The translations under genes and the position numbers were made by a program. Of a DNA stretch of 64,000 bases, positions 11,077-24,830 are shown one piece after another. Origin of the DNA: Daphnia carinata (lineage: Eukaryota; Arthropoda; Branchiopoda; Diplostraca; Daphniidae); NCBI RefSeq assembly GCF_022539665.2, contig NC_081331.1, positions 8,029,534-8,093,533 on the forward strand. Reading direction: 5' to 3'. The notes beneath the pieces are model-generated. The model did not search any database. It had not been told where the DNA came from and saw only the letters and a list, made by a program, of their open reading frames with translations. Each line of letters starts with the position of its first letter. The first letter of the stretch is position 1.

Positions 11077-11916
11077 AGTATTTATGAAACTGCTAGTACT
11101 CTACTGTGTCTGAGATGCTCACTCGACTGGCTTCAACCTTCGATATGGCCTCATTTTATAGCAGCTACTGCCACCCTGATTCATCGCTTTGGCCCAGTGG
11201 CAACAAGAAGTTTAATTTTTTTGAATATCCAGTATTCTTACCCCACCTCTGTTGTACTGTATGGTGTAGTGAATAACCGTCTCAGGCTGCGTTTCCACCG
11301 CTAGCGGGGAATTTCAAAACTTCCAATTGAAAATACGCGGAAAGCAACATCTAGGTTTCACTGAATAGTCGCCGAATAATCCTAAAGAACAGCAATCAGT
11401 CTATTTAGATACAAACAAAAGGTTTTATTGAAACTGAGTTGTATTATTCTTTAGGACAAGAGATTTGGGGTGCACTTGTACAAGAACGACAGACATTTTT
11501 CTGCATGGTTTTTTTTTCATTTTCTTCTATGTTCTTCTTGTTCTCTATATTTATCTTTCCGTTCTTGGTCTACTGCGTGTTTTTTTTCAACTCACGCAAA
11601 AAAAAAAAATCATTCCCTTTGTTCTTTTAGCTAAAGGTTGGTCCAGTATTTTAACAGACCACGCACAGTGGGAAAGCGGTGGAAAAAAAAGACAAAATGA
11701 AAAATACTTACATCCATGATTATAAAACAGGAATAGTAAAGAGATCACAAAGTGGATTTGAAAGAAATAAAATGATAAGGTGTGTCTTCAATATTAGTTT
11801 GCCTTGCTTTATTACATAGTTCAAAATAGTCCATGGACTAGTTGGCTGTTAGTCAATTAGTCATCGTCACGAAGCCACTTTTCATCGATGCAAAATTCAT
11901 CATCCGAATCACTTGA
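11077..11916 (-). repeat. Third, inverted copy of the 0.84-kb segment
   Basis: Inverted relative to 6386-7228 (coordinates sum to about 18302-18305). It includes the last codons of the CS-domain gene at the high end and the promoter of copy C at the low end. It is a few percent diverged, so it is older than the arm duplication. At the high end the match stops within the CS gene's Ser-rich tail and joins the family 3' flank. Confidence 0.8.
11233..11247 (-). promoter_or_regulatory. Family promoter motif of copy C
   Basis: Reads GGTGGGGTAAGAATA on the minus strand. TATAAAA lies at 11154-11160, 72 bases downstream, and exon 1 of copy C starts at 11049. This is the best-preserved promoter and gene pair in the window. 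Confidence 0.6.
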
Positions 11917-12239
11917 TTCGGATAAATTTATAATATAAATTTTTAAATTATAAATTCATGATAAATTTATAAACACGCATGGTATATTCTTGTAAATATG
12001 AACTCATGCATAATCGTGCTAAGAAATTACTATGTTGTACGAACACAAATTCAAATCGCTTCATCCACTTTATGGGATAAAGAATAAAAACAAATTGATT
12101 TGGTAACAGCATTATAGCTGTATTCGAGATTCCATGTATAAACCACCAATAAACCACATTTGTATGGAACGACTAGTTAATGCGTAAATACATGGCAGGG
12201 AAATATTCATTTCGAGGAACGAGGACAGCTCGAAAACAC

Positions 12240-12458
12240 TGGGCTTTATCCAAAATACTTACCCATGATGTGAAAGTTGATTTGATAATGAACGGCTGGA
12301 TAACACGACTTTCGGTACTACAGTTGCTGATGGATGACTCCACTTGACTGATTCGAGCTTCGCTTTGTCATTGTTTTATATGTATTTGTGTCTCCCTAAT
12401 GCACGTCACTAGCCTATGGCATTGATAATTGCAAGGGCAATATTATTCTTACCCCACC
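12240..12458 (-). pseudogene. Orphan promoter and exon 1 of the Tyr-rich family
   Basis: The motif GGTGGGGTAAGAATA (12444-12458, minus), a TATAAAA (12374-12380) and an exon 1 ATGG followed by GTAAGT (near 12266-12263) are in the usual order. The intron start then joins directly, near 12230, to the family's 3' flanking sequence (11945-12235, an inverted match to 2025-2315). The gene body has been deleted. Confidence 0.6.
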
Positions 12459-12459
12459 T

Positions 12460-13290
12460 TTATGCGTATTCTCTTATGTACATTCTCTTCCCTTTTAGCC
12501 GTTGGCAATTAGGGTAAAAAGCCGCGCATTTTCTTGTCTTATAATTTCATTCAAAACGTTATGATGGTTAAAAAAAAAACCTTCGTAGTGCACAACTTTT
12601 GAAATATTCAAGCTTTATTTAGTAAAAAAACGGACGACGTGAGTGAAATTGGATTCACTCATCTAAAAAATTGGAGAAAAAGAGGGTAAAAACTATCGAC
12701 AGAATTATGGTTTCTCAACTATTAAGACGAAACTTTCAACGCTGCATGTTGGTGCCACTTTCCTGCGAAGGCCGAACAGAGCTAAACCTTAATTGTGGAA
12801 ATAGAATGCGAGGTAAAGGTACGACTCCGTATGGGTGTATCGAACCCCGCATACAATGGGTATGCAACCTAGCGATCGATGTCCGTTCATCCCTGACCGG
12901 ACGCTCGGTGAAACCAGAGCAACATGAGATGTGTCATGTTCCAATTAGAAATGTGGAATCAAAAAAAGTTTTTCAGATTGTATGCCTTTTTTTTCCTAAA
13001 TTTTCTGTTATCTTCATTTTTCTTCTTTTTTTTTTTACAGGAAATTTTCTTATTTAAGAAGAACGCATTGAACATCATGTAGCATTTTCTTCTCCCTTTG
13101 CTGTTTTCCTAGTGCTTTATCTTAGCACTCTATTTTTAAATTCGATGCCGGCTACTAAAGAAATTACAGTAATCATTCAATATTGCCTATTTCAGGCGAA
13201 AGTCTCGTTCACGCACACCATATCTACTGTAACTTCAAGCTTTCCTTATTTTATTCATTATTTTTTAATATATTCTACCGATGACAACAA
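12460..13290. other. No gene identified
   Basis: One ORF of 128 codons (12671-13057, plus) has Cys residues in its middle and a hydrophobic, Phe-rich end caused by a T-rich tract. A splice-like GT follows its first 100 codons. I do not recognise it and it may be chance. The rest is AT-rich. Confidence 0.25.
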
Positions 13291-13383
13291 GGTTTTCTGA
13301 AACTTGACAATTGTGACGTAAAACTGCAGTAGATAATGCCATGTTAGATCATCACATACAATTAGAGAGAGAGTAAATGAGAT

Positions 13384-14345
13384 CGAAACCTGGTGAGGAG
13401 AATCGCTAGCCACTAACTCAACTCCTGTTTCTTCATTCATTGGAAGGAATGCGTGAGCCACTTCGATTGGTTTGGAGCTTCGGCTTGCCAATCCAACACT
13501 GCAATCTGGTAAAACAAGTCCACCTGTTTCATATAGGTGGTGTAGCTTTACCAAATGTTCGCCGTTGCTTTCGTCTAACTCATCTTTCAAAAGTTCTTTT
13601 AGTATGTCTGTTACAACAACGCAGGAATTCACGCCATCCAGTCGTTTCCTCTCGTGTAATGGACTGAGCCATAGCGTAGATGACAAGGCCAGCACCATTC
13701 GACCCTCCAGCTTTTTACTCATTAATTATTCACGAACAAAATCGATCGCGTAACGGCTCCAGTTTGAATTTCCTTCCAATGGCTTGGCACCCACCAGAAA
13801 AACTTCGATGGCTCCCGGGGCCATTTTTTTCAGGTGTTCTGGAAGTTCAAACAAATCTTTGACAAAGCATTGTACGACACAACCTTGGTCAATACACACT
13901 ACTGCAACCTCTGTAGGGATTCCCTGAAGAACGACATATTTTGTAATCGATCATAAATGAGAAATGATTTATACTCATAGCCTGCTTACCTGTAACTTTC
14001 TCAAGTACCGATTCAATACGAACACGGTCAAATGTTGTTCCGTGGTCCGTCGGGCGTAAAGATTACCTACTTCTATTCTTTCCCCCTGCACCGGATTCTT
14101 TCACGCATTTTCTTCGCGAAATTGTTTTCGCAACTGTGACATAACTTCGAAATGAGATCCACTTTTATCTTCCAACTGATTATTTTCATTGCGATGCTTC
14201 AAAATGCGGGCGTAATACTGGGTTGCAGTACGCACGGCTGTAATGCGAATGCGAACAACACCATTTCTTGGAACAACTGGTTGGTCAAGGCTTTCCAGAA
14301 TAACATGTCGAAATGTGGATGACGCTTGTGAGGATGATAAGGCAG
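13384..14345 (-). pseudogene. TDRD12-like N-terminal fragment with extended Tudor domain
   Basis: On the minus strand, about 14345-13990 reads a Tudor N-terminal flank (VVRIRITAVRTATQYYARIL, then VQGERIEVGNLYARRT). A donor follows at 13990, and a second exon runs from about 13924 to 13397. The second exon has the Tudor core (VAVVCIDQGCVVQCFVKDLF, LPEHLKKMAPGAIEVFLVGA, WSRYAIDFVRE) and a long linker ending ASDSPHQ before a GT. The frame is broken by a TGA near 14102, a one-base shift near 14030 and an extra TAA codon near 13727. The layout fits the first Tudor domain of TDRD12/Yb-like proteins. The helicase that should follow is absent. Orientation and position do not allow splicing to the CS fragments in the inverted repeat. 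Confidence 0.55.
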
Positions 14346-14652
14346 GTAAGTAAGAAAAATGAAGGCATTTATTTTTCTACTTAAGGAAAGTGGAAAAATC
14401 TAATCTCCTCTTAACTTAAGGAAGGTGGAGGAGATACGAGCTGACCAGATACGTGGACGATGATGCGCGTTACCGTTTGATTGCGTTACTTTCGTTTCAT
14501 TTAAAAATATTGGAAGCAGTGTTTAGATATAATACCACAGTGATTAAGTTGTTTATCAAGTACTTTTTTATCACTTTTCCGGAGTGATTATTCGAGGAGA
14601 GGCCAAAAATTTCCACAAGATGTGATATAAACGCTCTTTTGTTTTGAATCAG

Positions 14653-15024
14653 TGGCTGCCGGAATCTCACCCATCCTTCGCGAAATTGACGCCCCGTGCA
14701 TTTCAAACGAGCAGTGTGCCCTGACGTACGGTGCCACGATTACGGAGGGCATCATTTGCCTGTCTGCTGCTGATGGAAAAGGATCTTGCAACGTAAATGT
14801 GTTGTCTTTTTGTGAATCGAATAACATTAAATTTCATATCTCATCACGAAACGCAGGGTGATTCGGGTGGCCCTTTGAGCTTCATCAACGAGGGCGTAAA
14901 CAATCAGGTCGGCATCGTCAGCTTTGGTCCCGCGGCCGGATGCGAAATTGGTCTGCCCGCCGCATTTTCTCGCGTTTCTTTTTATGCCAAATGGATCTCA
15001 TCCATAACGGGCTTGATCATCTAA
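14653..15024 (+). pseudogene. Trypsin-like (S1) serine protease, C-terminal fragment
   Basis: There are two exons. The first (14653-14792) reads PILREIDAPCISNEQCALTY..IICLSAADGKGSCN and the second (14857-15024) starts GDSGGPL. The GDSGG motif carries the catalytic serine; the Cys pattern and the end [15 protein letters not shown] fit the last third of an S1 protease. Exons for the catalytic His and Asp, the activation site and a signal peptide are missing; the sequence upstream is the TDRD12-like fragment on the other strand. Probably a truncated duplicate with no enzyme activity, although the remaining frame is intact. Confidence 0.75.
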
Positions 15025-16186
15025 ATACTTCTAAAATTTGCCACGTTTTCCAACTTCATTAGCCAATGGTTTTCTCGTGCGTGAAATGAATGTGTTCTTT
15101 TTGTTGTTGTAGCTTTAATTGTTTAGTTTGAATGCTGATCGAATCATTTTTTGGGACAAATAACATTGTTTATTTAGTCAGCACGTACTGTCCATCAGTA
15201 ATAAATTTAGATGAATGAAAAAAGATTAAAAATTTAATTGATACGAAATTCAATTAAGAGATTTTATTTGAGCACACTACAATCAGGCAACTAAAACGTA
15301 TTGGACTGTTAAAAACAACCGACTACAATGGAAGAGCTTTCTAGGAAACCTTTTAGGGAAAGAAGCCTCTGTGAATATTCAAATCACCGAAATACAACCG
15401 TGTTGGGTGATGTTACATCACAACCTTTTGATAGCCTCTGCACCTGTTTACCATTTCCGATGGCAGCTTTTCCTCTGATATTTTCCAGACGACGAATAGT
15501 CGGACTGGACGTCTCACAACGATTTGGACAACAACACAACCTTGGCCAGTGAGGGAAGGGATACGAATTTTACGTTTCAAAACTACTACCTGAGGGAACT
15601 CTGATACTTCCTGGCCGCGACCAGGATAACAAACGAAGAGAAGAGGAACAAGGTGCCACTGACGGATCCCAACAACCGCTTGCGACGCTCTGCGAGAGAG
15701 AGAGAGAAAAAACAAGTGCAACGAAACCGATGCGATGGAAATACAAGAAGAGGAACTCGTTAAAACAACTGAGATAATATGGTAGGCTAAAACCAAACGT
15801 ATATAATGATTGCAATCAAACAACGAAAGAGTTTATTGGAAGATACTACTTGGTGGTGAGCCAAAAACATTCCCCAAGAAAAAAGGGACAAAACATATGT
15901 CCACAAATGAATATTACTTTTGTTTTTGTAATAGGTGGGGTTAAAGTCATGCTCGCTAAGGGTCTCACAACAGAGAATATTCTCTCTCATTTTGATTTTT
16001 CTTATTATGGCTTTGTGTTAGCACCAAACAGTGTTAAAAACTTGGGGTAGAGCTAAATAGAACTATTCAAAAAAATACAGTTAAACTTGTAGGAAGTTCA
16101 ACGCAGGCTAACGTGTGCAGGTGAATAAAGGTATGAAGGATTATAATAAAGTAAAGGATGCAAAATAGGAGAAAATTCTTGCAGAT
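15025..16186. other. No gene recognised
   Basis: Intergenic AT-rich DNA with AATAAA-type words near 15200 that could end the protease fragment, and a GA-repeat near 15695-15710. Open frames on both strands are short and compositionally simple. Confidence 0.4.
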
Positions 16187-18313
<2,127 letters not shown>

Positions 18314-19981
18314 TTTCACTTTAACCGTAAGATCACTGTTTAAGGTAAATACGCAAATTATTGAGTGTTTGCTACAGTCAAGATATCTCTATGCAATGCT
18401 TGCAGAAAATTCTAGGATGTCTGCCTTTCAGTTGTAGCGCTCAAGCATAACTGGCAGGAAACTTTTACACTTGTTTTAGTTTCAGATGAGATATTTAGGA
18501 ATTTAATGCATAGAAAGGAAGTAGCCAGATGGGTATTGAATTACAGGATGGGCCTTCTAGTGAAGCTACTACCCAAGCTTGTTGTGAAATCACTGGAAGT
18601 ATCATGTTCTAATAAGAAAAGTGAAATGTGTTAAGAATATATCAGGCAGTGTGGATGTTATCATGAAATTGATCTAAAGAAAATGAAATATTTTCGGTTT
18701 AAAAAGAATAAGCTACGTCATTTCTCAACGGCTACAAGGCCACCGACATTGCATTCCACTGGGGCATGTAACGCCAAGAGAAACAATTGTCACAATGTAC
18801 TGTTTGAAATTGTTTCTATAACGCCACACGTGGGAAAAGCGATACCAGGATAAAAATGTCTGTAAACGAAACTTATCTAAAACCAATATTATGTGTTCTT
18901 ACTTATTGTACTTGCAAAACCTTGAAAATATCTCGTGAGATCAACTGCGGGTCCCTATGTGTTTACGGTTGCCGTTGAAGCACGGTAGGTAAACACGATT
19001 GGTTTGCGTCGTCTGCTGACAAAGTAAATCACATGATGAACTCCCGAAGGAAGCCTCGACGAACTCGGAACTAGTCGCATTTTATTGATTCACAAGAAAA
19101 GTTTTAAATATTTTTATCGCATTTTTCTGGAATTAAGCTATTTCTAGCATAATGAAAACTTACATAATGTTTTTAGAACTTTTAAGCGTGGACCTTATCG
19201 TCGGCCAAGAGACCAACATTCATCTAATCTGTTGTAAATGAAATTGTTCAGCTGACATCCTTCCATTGCTATCTACCGCCCGGGTTGAAAATGCAAAAAA
19301 AAAAAATAATAATTTCCATTTGAATACTTCGTTTTATTATTCAAATTGCGAGCGCCACGCATGTTGTCGTCTGCAATCGTAATTTTGTTGTGTTTAAGCA
19401 CCCTCCCCACCACACCCCACCACCACCAAAAAGGATGCCAAATTAGCCCCTAACAAAATAGAAAGTCTTAAGAATACTTAACATTCTAAATTCTTCTAAA
19501 GAAACTATATTTATAAACTTTCCAAGAAAAAGCCTAAAAGAGGTAATTAAATAAGTGAAAACACTTTGACTTTTCAAAACTAAGACTCCTTTGTTTGGCA
19601 ACGCCACTGTTCACATGCACGCGGTAACTTTCTTCGTCGGGTCGGAAGTGTTTCTTGGCTGATAATAGGAAAGCTTTTTCATAGTGTTATTAAAAGTTCC
19701 GTAAACGTAATTAATACGTAACAGTTATAGTTACAGTTCAAAGTTCGGATGTTAAAAGAATGTGCTAGACCTTATTTTCATTATAATTGGTGTATAAGTC
19801 GCCCTCTAGAGCTGGGAAAATGTTAAAATAACAGTTCATGTCTTATGAAATGGACACCCAAAAGTAAAACTGGTAAGAGCTATGCATTCTAAAGTTAGCA
19901 TGGGTTATTCATATTTAAACGATGTTTCTGTCTCAAAGTGTATTCAAATATTTTCGTTAGGGGGCATTTACTGGAATAAAC
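18314..19981. other. Intergenic region between two divergent genes
   Basis: No ORF is supported. It should hold the promoter of the glycerol kinase (minus) and that of the oxygenase-like gene (plus). A C-rich simple stretch lies near 19400-19430 and an A11 run near 19295. No conserved element was recognised. Confidence 0.4.
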
Positions 19982-22900
19982 ATGGTTATTTCTGGGGAGG
20001 AAACTGTGGAGTCATCTTCAGCAATGCATACAGAAAAAATTTATCTGTTTAATGAAAATGTACTTGAAAATGGTGACAGCCTTAACTACAGGAGTCTTTT
20101 AACTGATGCTGTAAAAATGGAGAATCAAGGAAAGTTTCTTGAATTTGCATGGGGTATGGAAATGCAAGTTGAAGAAGTACCTATAAAGCCATTGAGAGTA
20201 GTGGAAGTTGATCTTAACATGCAAGTACCAGTATCACTACAAGTAGATGTAATTTATATTTGGTCGACTTACATGTTCATTATTTTTCTAATTTGTTATG
20301 TATTATCAAACATTCCAGAATGTCGAACTGCTTAAAGAAATTTCCAAGAAAGCATATGGTGAGGAAGAAAACAGATTGTCATTTGGGTCCATCTTAGGAC
20401 AGGGATGGGAACTTGGAGCTTCAAAAATATATGGTCCCAATCATGAGGATGTTGAATTATCATCCATGATCACCAGTCATCTCCAGCTTCCCAGTGAGAT
20501 GAATATAGCAGCAAAGTTCAAGAAATTAGTGTTGTACGCAGGACATCATTGCTTCCTTAATAACCTGGGCTCCTGTTGGGTCGATGGAAAATTTGGTACT
20601 CTACTCCTTCAATTACCTGTGGAAGGAGGACATGAAGGTGGACATTTAAATATTGAATATCAAGGAAGGAAGAAAAAGTTTGAGAGCCATACGAATAGCG
20701 ATAGAACTTTCTATCTGTCTTCATTTTACAATTGCTGTGAACATTTTATCGAACCCGTTTTACAAGGACACAAATTGATGCTCGTATTCGATCTCATTTG
20801 GACAAATGCCAAAATAGAGATCCCACGTAACTTTCCTGTTTTTCTTACAGCGCTCAAACAAATCAAGAAAGCGATCAAATCATGGCGTCACCATCATCTG
20901 TTAAATTCAAAGAAAAAGGATAAAACGCAACGTGTCATGCATTCAGGTTGCTCGCCATCCGATTCTGGAACGGAGTTATCTCCTACGATTGCAGCAGAAG
21001 ACATCTGCATAAAATATTACAGTCTGGACAGCGACGCGGATTTTCTCTATTCTGAGGAAATATTGAAAGAAAATATCTTGTTCCTGGTTTTAAACAAAAA
21101 ATAGGACAAGAAACTCCTTTCATTTGAACTATTGCGGAGACGTGATCGAATTTTCGCGGAAGCATTGTTGCAGTGCAGTTCCTTAGATGTGCATCTCGCT
21201 TTAGCAAAACGAAAAATCCCACATGTAAGAAGAGAAGATTCAGTTGGTGTTGAACAATTTGAAACAGTTACAATCCCTGAAAAGGTCAAAGTACTTGAAG
21301 TCTCACATTGCATTGATTCTAATAATGTGGCAAGAAACTTGAGCATCGAATTGAATTGGGACGAACAATATGTTGGAACCATTCAGCAAGACCAAGAGAA
21401 GTTGGCCAACAACAAAGATGGTGGACGACAAGCCGAAACTGATCAAACAAGTTCATATTACGGCGTGTTGATTTTCTGGCCCAAACTTCTTTCTGTTCAG
21501 ATATATTGTCGTTTTGGTCTCCATTCACTTATCCTGCAAATGTGTAAATCTCTACCATCTTTACCCAAATGGAAAGAAGACACCTTAAGCAGTGCTAAAA
21601 GTGATTTGCGACAGTTAATATCATTTTGTGGTACTGAACCTGAGAAAGCATGGATCAAATCGGGGATGCCGAAAGGGGAATTGACACTACGATTGCTCCG
21701 ATTTTGTATTGCATTGCGAGCCCGTGAAGAGGGTCTTGACTTGTTGAGGATTCTCGGTTCAAATTTCAACGTGGAGCTTAATAGTGGAGTCGCATACAAT
21801 GAGTGTAACTTCGAAGGAATTCAAAACGAAGAAGTGGCTTATGCCATAGCAAAATTTGAGTGTCAAGTAGCCGGTTAGTATTAAGTTCATACAATATGAG
21901 ATTTGTTTATTGATATTTTGACGATTTCTTTTAGGTTGGAATGTTATCGCTGATCTGGTTAAGAAATTGGTTACGCCCGACCGCATCGCCAAGCAGTTGA
22001 TTCCAATTTGCAAATTGCCAAAATTCTTCTTGGAGGTCAATTGCATTGAAGGGACCAGAGTAATAGGAAACTGCATTTCCTTTTCTTTCGACAAAACCCA
22101 AGTTTCGAAATCAAAACTGTGTGATGTGCAAGCTTATGTTGACATGATAGTGGCGTTGGAGACAAATCGTGGCACCGCTGACCGGGAGAGAATACCATCA
22201 TTTATTCTCTTCTTTTCTAAGATCAAACCTTTTCTGCAATGTCGTTTAATACTGGATTTTGCTGCCCAGAAGAATCATTTTCTAGGAAGCCTACATTCAT
22301 GGCAATTTGTATTTCAAGATTTGTGCGAAATTTTATCAGTTTCGTGTAAGATTCAGCCGCCACCTACCAAGACGCTTGCTTCGAATTTCATGAAAGCAAT
22401 TGAAGCCTGGTTATTGGAGTTGTCCCAAGAAATAGAGCTGCGTCCTGAGTTACAAGAGCTCTGTGAACCACACGTTGAGCTAGAATGTGAACTAAAAAAA
22501 GAGTCAATTACATCCCATATAATTGATCCACATGCAATTGCAGTAAGTAGCTTAATTTGTTTTGATTTTCTCGTGTTTTGCTTCCTCGCCTAACCGACTT
22601 TCGATCGAATTCTACGTAAGAAAAAGCTGGGACCTAAAAGGTCCCAATATTTTGTATTACATTTATCAAATTTAATGTAGACTAATTTCCACAGTCAAAT
22701 TTATTGAAAATTTACATTTTTCTTTCTCAAGGCCAGTGTAACCGTCACAGAAGAACCTGAAAAATTGGCAAGTGTTGAGAAGAGTGATAATCAAGCTAAC
22801 TTAGAACTGTGGGATGCTTCTACTACATCAAATTCTCAAGGTATTTATATTTAACATTTTAAAAAATATTCTAAACAGAAATATACATGTACATTTCGTT

Positions 22901-23940
22901 CCCAAGAAGATATATTAAAAGCGTCACCTGAATTGGACGCGCCTACTGACGATTGGTCGACTGCTACGAAGGAATCAAATTCTGCGTGCAATTTGACGCT
23001 ATCACCGGGTATTGACGGGGATGATTGGAATGCTGCATCAGATACGTGGGCATCAACAAATGAAAGCCAATCTGCATCATCAAAGAAAACAGTTGAAAAA
23101 GTTCCAATTGACGATGGCTGGAGTGAAGAGGCCGATTCGTGCAAAACTGACTCTTTCAAAGCTGATTCAACAGAAAAGGAAATAGCTCCACGTCCAAGTG
23201 AAACACAATTCGTTGATGAATGGGGAGCATGTGCTGACGCTTATGCGTCCAGTAGTAAAACAAAAACACACAACTTTAAAGCAGGAACCAACAGCGATAG
23301 TCAGTCTGGTTGGGATCTATCGGACAACGCATCTCCTACCAGTGCCAGATCCATCGCGTCAGATGACTGGAACTCTTGGTCGTCGTGTTCGAATGCAGTC
23401 ACCGAGAAAACAACGTACACTCCAAAATCTGGCTCAAGTGACACCTGGGAGACCTCAGAGGATCCTTGGAGAACAACCACGGGATGGTCTACTTCTAGAA
23501 TAAGTCAATCCAATGCTTGGGGAAGCTCTGAAAATACTGGCAATTCCTGGACCTCTAGCGGCTATACTGCTCGGCCAGGGGGAAGAGGCCGTGGTAGTAG
23601 AGGGCCGCCACGACCTTGCATTCAGGTAGTTTTATCCATTAATTTTTTTTTAAATGTTACATCCTTTACTCACCCCCATATATGTTTGGCAATATTATCT
23701 TATAAAGTAACGAGGAAGGACACACGTCTTATAATTGCCCCACTAGAGGAAGAGGTAGAAGTAATGGCGGTACAAGAGGCCAGCGACCTTGTTATAAAGT
23801 AACTCCGTTCATGAAGTAGAGTTGTTCAGGAACTAATCATTAATATGTATCAATAGTGTAATCAAGAAGGCCATATGTCCTACGAGTGTCCAACCAGTTC
23901 GACGCGAGGAAGAGGTGCTGGTAGAGGCACATGCGTGTGT
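19982..23940 (+). pseudogene. 2OG-Fe(II) oxygenase-like protein with W/D/S-rich region and CCHC knuckles
   Basis: Exons read 19982-20248, 20319-21873, 21935-22542, 22732-22840, 22907-23625, about 23708-23799 and about 23857-23946. Exon 2 has an oxygenase-like core (FGTLLLQLPVEGGHEGGHLN, FYNCCEHFIEPVLQGHKLML). It is degenerate: the usual iron-binding pattern is only partly visible. A TAG (21102-21104) interrupts exon 2, but the same frame stays open for another 770 bases. The region from 22907 is rich in Trp, Asp and Ser (DDWNAASDTW, DEWGACADAY) and ends in RG repeats. CCHC zinc-knuckle sequence follows (CNQEGHMSYECP at about 23858). The exon before it starts TAACGAGGAAGG, as if two bases (TG) were lost from TGTAAC, which puts a stop in frame. 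I infer a decayed gene. The oxygenase assignment is moderate. Confidence 0.5.
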
Positions 23941-24003
23941 TATAAAGTGAGTTATCCAAAATCATTCCATTAATACCCATACCATCGACTTGCAAACCGT
24001 TAG

Positions 24004-24830
24004 CTCCGTCCACCAGATCAAATGCGGTCGCAACAACAGATGGGGAGGATTGGGACACAGAAGCTGATGTTTGGTCTAGTAGAAATAGTTCTGCTTCAAA
24101 CGTAAGAGCCACAATGGCAGCCAGTGAAGTGAACGACTGGAGTGCCACTCAGAGAACAACAATCAAAAGTGCCAATTCGTGTGATCCACGATTAGTTTCA
24201 TCGATATCGTGTCCCTTTGTCTGGAACGGTACGATAAGGCATCGTTCCATGTTGTTCAGAATCAACATGGAAAACTTAGACGTAAGTATAACACTGAATG
24301 TCCACCACTGCAAATTTTTGGTTTTCCTGTTTATTTTAGACGGATTCCTCGTCGGATCTCGCTAATCTAGCGATACCCACAGCATTGAGAGTCGTCGGTA
24401 CTATCGAGCCTGAAAAAGTGTGGAATTACTTGAGGCAAGTAAGGACCACGAGATACGAAAAAATCGTAGTATTCCGATTTACGCAAGCAGTGAAAGCGGA
24501 AATTTCTTACGCGGATTGTTACGAATACTTTCTTGATGGCGTCCGCAAAAGAAACTGTTATGGTGTTGTTGGGTCTGTACCGGATTCCAAACTTCCATGC
24601 ACTATCAAGGATTTCTACATCACTCCGTTACCCAAAGAAGATCATTTGCCAAAGGAGCTGGAAACTATCGCTTCAGCAAGATGTAGTTTTATTTCACTCA
24701 GTTTTTCACATAATAGATGATTGAATAATGCTTATTTTTTATTCACAAAGGTTTGAGAGAAAATCGATTTTCCGATTTATTACTGGCGATTGTTGTAATC
24801 CAAAGTAAGCGCCCGATGGACCAAACCTGT
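24004..24830 (+). CDS. First SPOC domain (PHF3/DIDO/SPOCD1 type)
   Basis: Exons 24004-24281, about 24340-24682 and 24751 onward join in frame. After a short DW-rich lead, the frame reads CPFVWNGTIRHRSMLFRI, then IPTALRVVGTIEPEKVWNYL, FYITPLPKEDHLPKELE and RENRFSDLLLAIVVIQ. This is the beta-barrel order of a SPOC domain, which binds phosphoserine peptides such as the polymerase II tail in PHF3. No own start codon is evident. It runs on from the CCHC region upstream and into the disordered stretch of the next gene part, so it may be a fused 3' end from a duplicated PHF3-like gene. Confidence 0.6.

Noticed and set aside
12671-13057. 128-codon ORF with several Cys residues
   Set aside because: No recognisable family, the end is a poly-Phe stretch from a T tract, and no supporting exons were found. 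Noted only as part of an unassigned region.
15413-15990. Overlapping minus-strand ORFs of 67-136 codons
   Set aside because: Hydrophobic low-complexity reading, no motifs, mutually overlapping frames, no splice context.
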